Source: Marinobacter daepoensis DSM 16072 (GTDB taxonomy: Bacteria > Pseudomonadota > Gammaproteobacteria > Pseudomonadales > Oleiphilaceae). From it: a stretch of DNA of 64,000 bases. How positions within the stretch are numbered: the first letter of the stretch is position 1; each line of letters opens with the position of its first letter. Positions 8,260 through 15,455 of the stretch are shown here, piece after piece. A model generated the notes under the pieces. The model did not search any database, had not been told where the DNA came from, and saw only the letters and a list, made by a program, of their open reading frames with translations. A program made the translations under genes and the position numbers. Location: positions 186,001 through 250,000 of the forward strand of contig NZ_ATWI01000012.1 of NCBI RefSeq assembly GCF_000421165.1, in the 5' to 3' direction.

Positions 8260-9321
8260 TTACTTGGAGGCTTTGAGGCCGGTAACGCTGCCGATGGTCT
8301 CGTTCCAGCGATCTACCCAGCGCTGATCAACCCGAGCCGCCCAGTTTGGCAGCAGGGTTTCTTCCAGATGACGGGATACCTGCTCGAAATCGCTGTCTGT
8401 GGCCTTCACCAGAACCATGTTGCCAGGCTCGCCGCGGGAGCATTCGCCCTCGCCGGTCAGGCAGGCAATGCCTTCTTTGGTTTCATCAACGGCAGAGGCC
8501 CAGACCGGCGCTTCGTAGTTTTCCTTCAGTTCCTTGAGCAGCCATTCCTGGGTGTCCGGGGACAGGGAGCGCCATTTCTTGCCGTTCATGGCGGTGACCA
8601 CATGATCCCAGCCACCCACCGGGAGTGGGTACAGGTGCGTGGCCACTTCGTACCACCCGGAGCTGTAGCCAGACAGCGAACCGGTTACTGCGCAGTCAAT
8701 GACGCCGCGCTGAAGGGCGCCGGGTACTTCGCTGTAGTTCAGTGTGATGCCTTCGGCGCCCACGGCTTCCAGAAACTCTGCGGTTGTCCGGCCACTGGCG
8801 CGCACCTTTTTGTCTTTCAGATCAGACAGGCTGCTGATTTCGGTGTTGCAGAACACCACCTGTGATGGGTACGGGGCCACGGCCAGGACCTTGGCGCCGT
8901 CGAAGCGCTCGCTGAAGGCTTCGTCCAGAACCGGCCAGTAGGCTTCGGCCACCTGTCGGGCCGTTTCCACATCCGGTGCCATCATGGGCATGTCCAGCCC
9001 CTCCAGCTCCGGCGCGTCCTGAACCGCATAGTCCGCCACGGTGGAGGTCACTTCGATGACGTTGCGGGCCATGAGGCGATAGACCTCGCCACCGCCCAGC
9101 CCCATCTGATCAAAGGTGGTCACGGCGGTGGACAGGTTGCCACCAGACGCTTCGGGAATGTGCTTGCTCCAGAACGGATTCTCAAAGTTCTGATACAGCG
9201 ACAGACTGCTCCAGCTGCCGACGTAGGCAAAGCTGGTTTTATCAATCTCCTGAGCGGAAGTCTGCCCTGCCAGAGCAAGTGCAAACGCGGTCGCAGCGAT
9301 GGTCTGTTTTTTGTTGATCAT
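8260..9321 (-). CDS. dctP: TRAP transporter substrate-binding protein DctP
   Basis: Periplasmic solute-binding protein of the TRAP system, 353 residues. The start at 9321 gives a clean Sec signal peptide (MINKKQTIAATAFALALAGQ, cleavage after TSA) preceded by AGAGGA; an upstream reading would destroy it. DctP-family features are the KVRASGRTTAEFLEAVGAEG block and a strand with VIDCAVTGSLSGYSSGWYEV. Ligand cannot be deduced from sequence. Unlike simple C4-dicarboxylate binders it has four cysteines, two of them close together (IACLTGEGECSRG). It comes after the DUF1445 gene and is followed by the permeases. Confidence 0.9.
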   Translation of the reverse strand: MINKKQTIAATAFALALAGQTSAQEIDKTSFAYVGSWSSLSLYQNFENPFWSKHIPEASGGNLSTAVTTFDQMGLGGGEVYRLMARNVIEVTSTVADYAVQDAPELEGLDMPMMAPDVETARQVAEAYWPVLDEAFSERFDGAKVLAVAPYPSQVVFCNTEISSLSDLKDKKVRASGRTTAEFLEAVGAEGITLNYSEVPGALQRGVIDCAVTGSLSGYSSGWYEVATHLYPLPVGGWDHVVTAMNGKKWRSLSPDTQEWLLKELKENYEAPVWASAVDETKEGIACLTGEGECSRGEPGNMVLVKATDSDFEQVSRHLEETLLPNWAARVDQRWVDRWNETIGSVTGLKASK

Positions 9322-9353
9322 AAAGTTTCCTCTTCTCTTTTTGTTGCCAGGGA

Positions 9354-10145
9354 CTACAGCAGGGCAACCTGGCTCTCGGGAATGTCGGTTACCAACATAT
9401 GGCCCGGGCTGTGGGTAATGGCGAACGGCACACCGGCATCCATCAGCACCTGCTGGGGCGTGACCCCACACGCCCAGAAAACGGGCGTTTCATCAGCATG
9501 AATGGATACTGGATCACCATAGTCCGGTTTCATCAGATCAGAAATGCCAATCCGGGCCGGGTCGCCAAAGTGCACGGGTGCGCCATGGGCCTGCGGGTAC
9601 CGCGTTGTGATCTGGATGGCCCGGATGGCCTGAGTGGCCAGGAACGGGCGCATTGATACCACCATCTGGCCAGAAAATCCTCCGGCTGTTTGCAGTGGGA
9701 TTGACGTTTTAAACATCGGCACGTTGCGACCTTCGTCAATATGACGAACGGCGACGCCGTTCTGCACCAGTGCGTGTTCGAAGCTGAACGAACAACCCAG
9801 GGCAAAGGTCACAAGGTCGTCCCGCCACAGATCAGACACATCACCGGAGGTGCCTGCCAACTCGCCTTCGCGGTAGACACAGTAGGACGGGACGTCACGG
9901 GCGATGTCCAGATCCTCTGCCAGAATCTCACAGCCCCGCTGGCCGGGTTCACTGACGGCAATCAATGGGCAGGGCTTCGGGTTGGCCTGGCAGAAACGCA
10001 AAAAGCCATTCGCCTGGGCTTCCGGCAAGATCACCAGATTAACCTGAACGAAACCGTTGGCCAGCCCGGCGGTTGGGCCGGTAAGGCTACCATCACGAGC
10101 CTGGTGCCTGACGGCCCGAGCAGGGGAAGGGTTGTAGCTGATCAT
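9354..10145 (-). CDS. DUF1445 family protein (YcsI/D-glutamate cyclase-like hydro-lyase)
   Basis: A 263-residue DUF1445 protein. Visible family segments: FVQVNLVILP, CPLIAVSEPG, DVPSYCVYREGEL, VTFALGCSFSFEHAL, VPMFKTSIP and FWACGVTPQQVLM, ending in HSPGHMLVTDI. DUF1445 forms part of the mitochondrial D-glutamate cyclase, which interconverts D-glutamate and 5-oxo-D-proline, and the Bacillus homologue YcsI lies in the same operon as the 5-oxoprolinase genes. Both facts fit this neighbourhood. The gene is the first structural gene of the cassette, behind a LysR-type operator region. Activity is inferred: it may feed D-oxoproline or D-glutamate into the pathway. Confidence 0.88.
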   Translation of the reverse strand: MISYNPSPARAVRHQARDGSLTGPTAGLANGFVQVNLVILPEAQANGFLRFCQANPKPCPLIAVSEPGQRGCEILAEDLDIARDVPSYCVYREGELAGTSGDVSDLWRDDLVTFALGCSFSFEHALVQNGVAVRHIDEGRNVPMFKTSIPLQTAGGFSGQMVVSMRPFLATQAIRAIQITTRYPQAHGAPVHFGDPARIGISDLMKPDYGDPVSIHADETPVFWACGVTPQQVLMDAGVPFAITHSPGHMLVTDIPESQVALL

Positions 10146-10190
10146 TTTTTCGCCTTGTAATGGTTTGTACCTAAATTAAGGCAAAAGCAT

Positions 10191-10248
10191 TGATCAGTTC
10201 CAATCGATATTTAGAATTTAAATTGATCGAAAAAGCTGATCAGTTCCA
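10191..10248 (-). promoter_or_regulatory. Candidate LysR operator and promoter region of the oxoproline operon
   Basis: The 116-base gap between the LysR gene and the DUF1445 gene is AT-rich. It contains the dyad ATTTA-GAATT-TAAAT at 10209-10223, which includes the T-N11-A arrangement typical of LysR binding sites. An identical 12-mer, TGATCAGTTCCA, flanks it at 10191-10202 and 10237-10248. These are direct observations; that LysR binds here is inferred from position. Confidence 0.55.
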
Positions 10249-10261
10249 GGCTGCATCTTTT

Positions 10262-11146
10262 TCAGCCGTTGTCGGACGCAACCAGAGCCAGCGAAAGGTC
10301 GGCAATGGCGCGCACCACATGGCCGCCGGGAGCTGTCATATACGCGACGTTGAAGACCAGGTCAGGTACGTTGGCTTCCACCTCAAGCTCTCGCAGTTTT
10401 CCCGATTCAAGTTCACTGGTGACAATCTCGCGGGGCAACGCACTGACCCCCATGCCGTCTACGGTCATTCGGATAATGGTGGAAAGTGAGGAGCTGGAGT
10501 GAATCTGAATCGAGCGCCCCACCGGATGGATCAGCGACCGGATATAGGTGTGCGGCTCACTCATGCGCGGGTAGGTGATGATCGGGGTCCGGGCCAGAGC
10601 GGACAGGGTGATGGGGTTTTCCGGCAGTGTCATTTTCTCACTGGCGACCCAGGTCAGGGAATAACTGCAGAAGTGCTTGGTGACAAACCCTTCATGCCGC
10701 ACGTCGCCAATCAGGAAGGCAATGTCGATTTCCCGTTTGATGAGTTTCTCGGCCAGACAGACCGAGATATCCACATCAAGCTCAAGGTTGATGGCCGGAT
10801 AGGTCTCGTTGATCCGTTCGATCAGTTTGGGCAGCCAGGTGTAAGCGATGGTTTCGGCGACGCCCAGCCGAATGGTGCCATGGATGGACTCCGGGTCGGC
10901 GACCTTCTCCAAGAGCTCCTGATGCAGTTCCAGAATCTTCTCGGCGTATATCAGAAGTTCGCGCCCTTTGGCGGTCAGCACCGCGCTGCGGCCAGAGCGG
11001 TCAAACAGCTCCACGCCGAGTTCGTCCTCCAGGCCTGAAATGCGGGCAGAAATGGTGGGCTGGGAAGCATACAGCTTCTCGCCTGTGGCCCGGAAACTGC
11101 CCAGTTTGGCAATCCAGTAAAAGGTTTCGAGGGATCGGATGTTCAT
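10262..11146 (-). CDS. LysR-family regulator of the oxoproline/TRAP cassette
   Basis: Transcriptional regulator of 294 residues, normal LysR length. The N-terminal helix-turn-helix is clear (LETFYWIAKLGSFRATGEKL, SQPTISARISGLEDELGVELFDRSG), followed by the effector-binding domain. It lies directly upstream of the DUF1445-TRAP-pxp genes on the same strand, separated by a gap containing a dyad and a 12-bp direct repeat, so it most probably senses the imported compound or a product and controls the operon. Usual LysR regulators are divergent from their targets; here the order is co-directional, so read-through from lysR is also possible. Confidence 0.88.
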   Translation of the reverse strand: MNIRSLETFYWIAKLGSFRATGEKLYASQPTISARISGLEDELGVELFDRSGRSAVLTAKGRELLIYAEKILELHQELLEKVADPESIHGTIRLGVAETIAYTWLPKLIERINETYPAINLELDVDISVCLAEKLIKREIDIAFLIGDVRHEGFVTKHFCSYSLTWVASEKMTLPENPITLSALARTPIITYPRMSEPHTYIRSLIHPVGRSIQIHSSSSLSTIIRMTVDGMGVSALPREIVTSELESGKLRELEVEANVPDLVFNVAYMTAPGGHVVRAIADLSLALVASDNG

Positions 11147-11251
11147 GAATGGCCTGTTAAGAACGCCTGTCAGGATAAGTGCGGCTTGGACTCTGCGCTC
11201 ACCATAAATCCCGCTGGCGGAAAATAACAGGCCTTGTTGAGGACCCGGGGG

Positions 11252-11977
11252 TCAATCCGTTTTCTGGAAGGACAGCATGGGCTGACCGCGGGCATCCAGC
11301 AGGTGCAGTTTCAGGCCCTGCAGAGAGTAGCCCCGGACGTTGCTGAGACGTTGCTGGAACTGGTCTGGAACCTCCATGTTGAGGCAGGCCATCTGGGTGG
11401 CCGCAATCGGACCAAAGACCATCTTGTCGGCGGTGACCTCCTGAATGCCGCCAAACACGCGGTTGCAGCCGTCGGTACCGGAGACTCTCATTTCCTGGAG
11501 GTTGATCTCCAGGCGAGGCCGTTGCCTTTCGTTACTGAGCTCCAGCGGCTGGCCTTCAATGGCTTCAAGCACCCAGATGTCGTGAAGGCGAAGTTTGCTG
11601 TCTGCCTGCTTTTCAAGCACTTCAACCAGTTCGTAGGCGATGGACGAGGCATCAGCGGGTACCTTATCTGCCGGAAGGCGAGTTTCTTTTACCCGGAGTT
11701 TGTAGAGGTAACCCTGTTCGTAGTCAAAGCCCTGGATCGGTGCGTAAAACATTTGCCAGTCACCAGATACCTGTTTTTCTCCTTTCTGCACCTGCAGGCA
11801 CTTCATGGGGCCTACGCCAACGCAGTCGGCTTTCAGGCTGTTGACCCAGTAAGTTTGCGTGGTGGGCTCTGCGGCAGAGGAGCCGGTGCTGGCAGAGTTC
11901 AGGGCCGAGCACCCGGCCAACAGGGATGTGCTCAGGGCGGCGGCGATGGAAGCGCGCACCAGATTCTTGGTTCTCAT
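11252..11977 (-). CDS. Lipoprotein with DUF4377 and META (HslJ-like) domains
   Basis: Envelope lipoprotein of 241 residues. A GGAGG sits 6 bases before the ATG at 11977; the next ATG upstream is only 3 bases from it. The signal ends in SLLAGCSAL, a canonical lipobox. The following 90 residues (QTYWVNSLKADCVGVGPMKCLQVQKG, GFDYEQGYLYKLRVKE) match DUF4377. The C-terminal 110 residues (LHDIWVLEAIEGQPL, RPRLEINLQEMRVSGTDGCNRVFG, FGPIAATQMAC) match the META domain of HslJ, a family linked in E. coli to heat and novobiocin resistance. The function is unknown. It stands between two unrelated minus-strand genes, with a gap of over 200 bases on its upstream side, so it is probably transcribed alone. 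Confidence 0.8.
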   Translation of the reverse strand: MRTKNLVRASIAAALSTSLLAGCSALNSASTGSSAAEPTTQTYWVNSLKADCVGVGPMKCLQVQKGEKQVSGDWQMFYAPIQGFDYEQGYLYKLRVKETRLPADKVPADASSIAYELVEVLEKQADSKLRLHDIWVLEAIEGQPLELSNERQRPRLEINLQEMRVSGTDGCNRVFGGIQEVTADKMVFGPIAATQMACLNMEVPDQFQQRLSNVRGYSLQGLKLHLLDARGQPMLSFQKTD

Positions 11978-12219
11978 CATAAACCTCCGGGGAATGCCGG
12001 GCCGGCGTGCTTCTGAGGGCGTCGCCTGCCTGGCAAATTCGATGTCTGTCTGACGAAGACTAGCACTTTGTGGGGGGAAAGATGATAGGAAGGTAACGAA
12101 TATGCCCGTACCTTGCGAAGATTTAAGCTGGGCGCGGCTGACGCCGGGGCGATAGCCAGGGCTCCGTTCCGTTGTGCTGACGGGAGGGGGGCCCGGGCCG
12201 GTAAAACGAGGGCGAATGG

Positions 12220-12822
12220 TCAGTCGGGCACGTCTGCCGGGGACGGGACCACCGCCGAGGGCAGGTCGGAAAGGGCCGCCAGGGCGGCTTCGTGCACCTG
12301 GCCGGAGGGGACGGTGTTCCCGGAAGCTCTGGACGGCAAGGCACGGGTGGCCGTGGCTGAGGCCACCACGGTCGGGTTGTAGCCAAGTGAGAACGCGCCC
12401 CGGGCCGTCGAGTTCACACACATGTGAGACATGAACCCGGCCAGAATCAGATTCTGAACACCAGCCTGCCTGAGCTGGGCATCCAGATCGGTCTGGGTAA
12501 ACGAGTTCGGAAAGTTTTTGGTAATCACCGGTTCGCCCGGGGCGGGCGCGACCACGTCTGCGATCTGGCCAATGGGGGCCGTGAGGTCGTAGGGGGAACC
12601 CGCGCCTGCATCGTGCTGAATGTGAAACACGGGGCGCCCGGCTGCCCGGAAACGATCAAGCAGGGTTCGGCACTCCTGCAACGCGGGCTCTACGCCGTCC
12701 AGTTTCATGATGCCTTCGCGATAGGTGTTCTGGGCGTCAATAATCACCAGAGCCGAATCGCTGATGGCGCTGGCGCTGTTACCCAGGCCAACGATGTCCC
12801 GCAGGGTTGTCAGATCACTCAT
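12220..12822 (-). CDS. Isochorismatase-family cysteine hydrolase
   Basis: Cysteine hydrolase of 200 residues. The Asp-Lys-Cys triad is visible in ALVIIDAQNTY (Asp), PVITKNFPNSF (Lys) and GFMSHMCVNSTARGAFSLGY (Cys), so the enzyme should be active. Substrates in this family include nicotinamide, isochorismate, ureidoacrylate and other amides; none can be chosen here. The start at 12822 is preceded by AAGGA about 7 bases upstream. It is transcribed towards the META-domain lipoprotein but separated from it by about 240 bases, and it is divergent from yedE. Confidence 0.85.
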   Translation of the reverse strand: MSDLTTLRDIVGLGNSASAISDSALVIIDAQNTYREGIMKLDGVEPALQECRTLLDRFRAAGRPVFHIQHDAGAGSPYDLTAPIGQIADVVAPAPGEPVITKNFPNSFTQTDLDAQLRQAGVQNLILAGFMSHMCVNSTARGAFSLGYNPTVVASATATRALPSRASGNTVPSGQVHEAALAALSDLPSAVVPSPADVPD

Positions 12823-13098
12823 GATGCTTCCTTCTCTTGGCTGGCAACCGCCCGGTATCGGTGTGAGCGGGCTTCGTTGCAATGAATAACCGGTTCCAGA
12901 ACCGACCCAACACTGGCACGTTACGCGGCCCAGTGGGGGCGGAATATCGGCATAAAGGCTGAATTTATCCGGCCTCCGGAGCCAGTACCAAAGTGTTGAG
13001 TGCTCGGAGTGGTATCGAGGTCGCCGTAGGCCTACCATACCTCAGCATACCGAAATGTCTGTCAGATCAAAGATATCGATCAAAAGGATGTGAGCGTC

Positions 13099-14286
13099 AT
13101 GGTTAAACCTGTTTTTCAGCGGTACTGGAATCCATACATTGTGTTGGTCGCGGCAGGCCTGCTCAGCGCCCTGTACTTTGGGCTGACCGGTACCGTGTGG
13201 GCCGTCACCGGGGAATTTACCCGGCTGGGGGGAGAAGTTCTGCAAGTGCTTGGGGTGGATGTTTCCGGGTGGCAGTATTATCAGATGATCAAGCTTGAGG
13301 GCTCTACCTGGAGTCGCCCTGATGGCTGGATTGTATGGGGCATGTTCATCGGGGCGCTGATGATGGTGCTGTTGAGCAACAGCTTCAAGATACGGTTGCC
13401 TCAACACAAGCGCCGCTATGTACAAGGTTTTGTCGGTGGCATTATTGCAGGCTTTGGTGCGCGCCTGGCGCTGGGATGTAATCTGGCAGCGTTCTTTACC
13501 GGGGTGCCTCAGTTTTCGTTTCACTCCTGGATATTCATTGTTGCCACGGGCGTAGGGACTTTTTTCGGAGCCAAGTTGACCAGAATGCCTTGGTGGAAGG
13601 GCAAACCAACACTGGTCCGTGGGGCCGTCAGGGGGTCTGACGTCAAAGTGCGCGTTATTCAGCCCTATCTTGGGGCGGTTATTGCGCTTGTTTATCTGGG
13701 GTTTGTGGGTTACCTGTTCTCGACAGGCCAGGGTCTGCTTGGGCTGGGGGCGCTGTTTGGTCTTGCTTTCGGAATACTTATTGAACGCGGGCAGGTCTGT
13801 TTTACCTCGGCTTTCCGGGACTTGTTTCTGGTGGGGCGGAGCCTGATGGCCAAGGCCATTGTGATCGGAATGGCTGCCAGTTCTGTTATTACCTTTGTTG
13901 TTATCAGCGTCTATGGTTTGCCACCGATTACTCAGGTAGCGGCTCTCAGCACTCTGGTGGGAGGGGGATTATTCGGCTTGGGTATTGTGATGGCATCGGG
14001 TTGTGAAACGGGCATGATGTACCGGTTGATGGAGGGTCAGGTGCTGTTTCTGCCCGTTTTTGTCGGTAACGTTATCGGTGCGACGGTGCTGGCGTATGGG
14101 TGGGACAACCTTGGTATCTACGATGCCTTGGTGAAAAGTGGTGAGAAGATCAACCTGATCGACACGGTAGGCCCGCTGGGTGCTATTCTTGGGACCCTCG
14201 CGATGCTTGGCATTCTGTATGCGTTAACCGTGTATCGGGAGAAGAATTATCACCGTAACTTTGGATTGAAAGGAGGCATTGCATAA
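13099..14286 (+). CDS. yedE: YedE-type sulfur/selenium-compound transporter (YeeE/YedE family)
   Basis: Inner-membrane protein of 395 residues, about the length of E. coli YedE, with two tandem YeeE/YedE units. Each unit carries the conserved Gly/Cys motif: GFGARLALGCNLAAFFTGVP in the first half and IVMASGCETGMMYRL in the second; another Cys lies in ILIERGQVCFTSAFRD. Family members import thiosulfate or are linked with selenium metabolism. The ATG at 13099 is preferred because AAGGA lies 10 bases upstream; an in-frame GTG at 13090 sits directly on that site. It is followed without a gap by the TusA-like yedF, its standard partner. Confidence 0.88.
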   Translation: MVKPVFQRYWNPYIVLVAAGLLSALYFGLTGTVWAVTGEFTRLGGEVLQVLGVDVSGWQYYQMIKLEGSTWSRPDGWIVWGMFIGALMMVLLSNSFKIRLPQHKRRYVQGFVGGIIAGFGARLALGCNLAAFFTGVPQFSFHSWIFIVATGVGTFFGAKLTRMPWWKGKPTLVRGAVRGSDVKVRVIQPYLGAVIALVYLGFVGYLFSTGQGLLGLGALFGLAFGILIERGQVCFTSAFRDLFLVGRSLMAKAIVIGMAASSVITFVVISVYGLPPITQVAALSTLVGGGLFGLGIVMASGCETGMMYRLMEGQVLFLPVFVGNVIGATVLAYGWDNLGIYDALVKSGEKINLIDTVGPLGAILGTLAMLGILYALTVYREKNYHRNFGLKGGIA

Positions 14287-14287
14287 C

Positions 14288-14527
14288 ATGGAAAGTGTGA
14301 GAGAAGCTGACTTTACGCTGGATTTACGAGGTGAATCCTGTCCGTACCCTGTTATCTACACTTTGGAAGCGCTGGATGGCATGAAGCCGGGGGAGCTTTT
14401 GCAGGTGATTACGGATTGCCCTGGTTCGTTTCGAAACGTGCCAGAAGAGGCGGTTGCTCACGGCTATACCCTGGCACGGAGCCCTGTGAAAAATGGTCAG
14501 GAGTACCTTTTTTACATTCTTGCCTAG
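14288..14527 (+). CDS. yedF: YedF, TusA/SirA-family sulfur-carrier protein
   Basis: Small cytoplasmic protein of 79 residues in the TusA/SirA/YedF family. The hallmark is LDLRGESCPYPVIYTLEAL, whose Cys in the CPxP motif carries persulfide or selenium-bound sulfur in homologues. The ATG begins 2 bases after the yedE stop, with GGAGG 11 bases upstream inside the end of yedE, so the two genes form an operon. The pair probably moves a reduced sulfur or selenium species from the YedE channel to cytoplasmic acceptors. Confidence 0.88.
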   Translation: MESVREADFTLDLRGESCPYPVIYTLEALDGMKPGELLQVITDCPGSFRNVPEEAVAHGYTLARSPVKNGQEYLFYILA

Positions 14528-14685
14528 TGCATGGGCTGCTGCCTGGCATCTCCGATGCCATCAAATCGTCACTCGTGTCGGTCAGGCTGGTTCATCAACC
14601 GGATTGAAATCTGGGGGGCACCCCCCATATCAGTCAGCGTGGGGCGTATACGCTGCACGGTTGCATGTTGAAGAGTGAGGTTTTA

Positions 14686-14756
14686 CATGGATAGCCTCAG
14701 GCTATCCATGGGGTGTAAATAATCAATTTTCACTCGGGCAGCCAAACCCGTAATGT
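14686..14756 (+). promoter_or_regulatory. ahpC promoter with OxyR-like operator
   Basis: ATAG-N7-CTAT at 14691-14705 matches the spacing of an OxyR half-operator and sits inside a perfect 12-bp-arm palindrome (14686-14710). TAATCAATT follows at 14720-14728, -35-like TTTTCA at 14727-14732, an 18-base spacer and -10-like TAATGT at 14751-14756. Every offset equals that of the ahpF promoter, which supports a common activator. OxyR itself is not encoded in the window. Confidence 0.72.
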
Positions 14757-14806
14757 AAGCATCGTTTTCACCATCAGTTAAATGAACCGACAGGAGTTAT
14801 TCTGAG

Positions 14807-15370
14807 ATGGGTATCGTTAACAGCGAAATCAAACCGTTCAACGCCACCGCATTCAAGCAGGGCGAGTTCGTAGAAATTTCTGAAGCCGATGTTAAAGGCA
14901 AGTGGGCCATCTTCTTCTTCTACCCGGCCGACTTCACTTTCGTATGCCCGACCGAGCTGGGCGACGTGGCTGACAAGTATGAAGAGCTGCAGAAGCTGGG
15001 CGTAGAAGTGTTCTCTGTATCCACCGATACTCACTTCACCCACAAAGCATGGCACGACACGTCTGAGACCATCGCCAAGATCAACTACTACATGGTTGGC
15101 GACCAGACTGGCACCATCACCAACAACTTCGGTGTGATGCGTGAAGGCCAGGGTCTGGCAGACCGCGCTACCTTCCTGATCGATCCGGACGGCATCATTC
15201 AGGCGGTTGAAATCACGGCTGAAGGCATTGGCCGTGACGCTGATGACCTGCTGCGCAAGGTGAAAGCGGCTCAGTACGTTCGCAACCATCCTGGCGAAGT
15301 TTGCCCGGCCAAGTGGAAAGAAGGCGAAGAAACTCTGGCTCCGTCTCTGGACCTGGTTGGCAAGATCTAA
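14807..15370 (+). CDS. ahpC: Alkyl hydroperoxide reductase subunit C (AhpC peroxiredoxin)
   Basis: Two-Cys peroxiredoxin of 187 residues that reduces H2O2, organic hydroperoxides and peroxynitrite in the cytoplasm. Peroxidatic Cys47 lies in [13 protein letters not shown] and resolving Cys166 in [10 protein letters not shown]; the GEVCP motif and C-terminal helix are the AhpC type. It is recharged by AhpF, encoded 2.2 kb downstream. AGGAG lies upstream of the ATG. The promoter has an OxyR-like site, and a strong bidirectional terminator follows, so the gene is a single transcription unit. Codons are visibly more optimised than in neighbours (repeated ctg, ggc, cgt), consistent with high expression. 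Confidence 0.97.
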   Translation: MGIVNSEIKPFNATAFKQGEFVEISEADVKGKWAIFFFYPADFTFVCPTELGDVADKYEELQKLGVEVFSVSTDTHFTHKAWHDTSETIAKINYYMVGDQTGTITNNFGVMREGQGLADRATFLIDPDGIIQAVEITAEGIGRDADDLLRKVKAAQYVRNHPGEVCPAKWKEGEETLAPSLDLVGKI

Positions 15371-15412
15371 GTTACCCCCGTCGCCTCCTCTCGGGGAGGC
15401 CATGGTGTAGCG

Positions 15413-15448
15413 AAAAAAAAGCCCCGGCACGCGTGCCGGGGCTTTTTT
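15413..15448. terminator. Bidirectional terminator between ahpC and the nucleotidase gene
   Basis: A run of eight A, then a GC-rich stem AGCCCCGGCAC-GC-GTGCCGGGGCT, then six T. The A-run gives a U-tract on the other strand, so it ends both the ahpC transcript and the convergent minus-strand nucleotidase transcript. Confidence 0.93.
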
Positions 15449-15455
15449 GTGTGGG

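Noticed and set aside
11151..11236. GGCCTGTT and AACAGGCC about 70 bases apart upstream of the LysR gene
   Set aside because: Short arms with a long spacer in GC-rich DNA; likely chance, and the other regulatory candidates are stronger.
13042..13524. Minus-strand open frame of 160 codons over the start of yedE
   Set aside because: It is antisense to a well-supported transporter gene, its translation resembles no protein family, and no ribosome site was seen.
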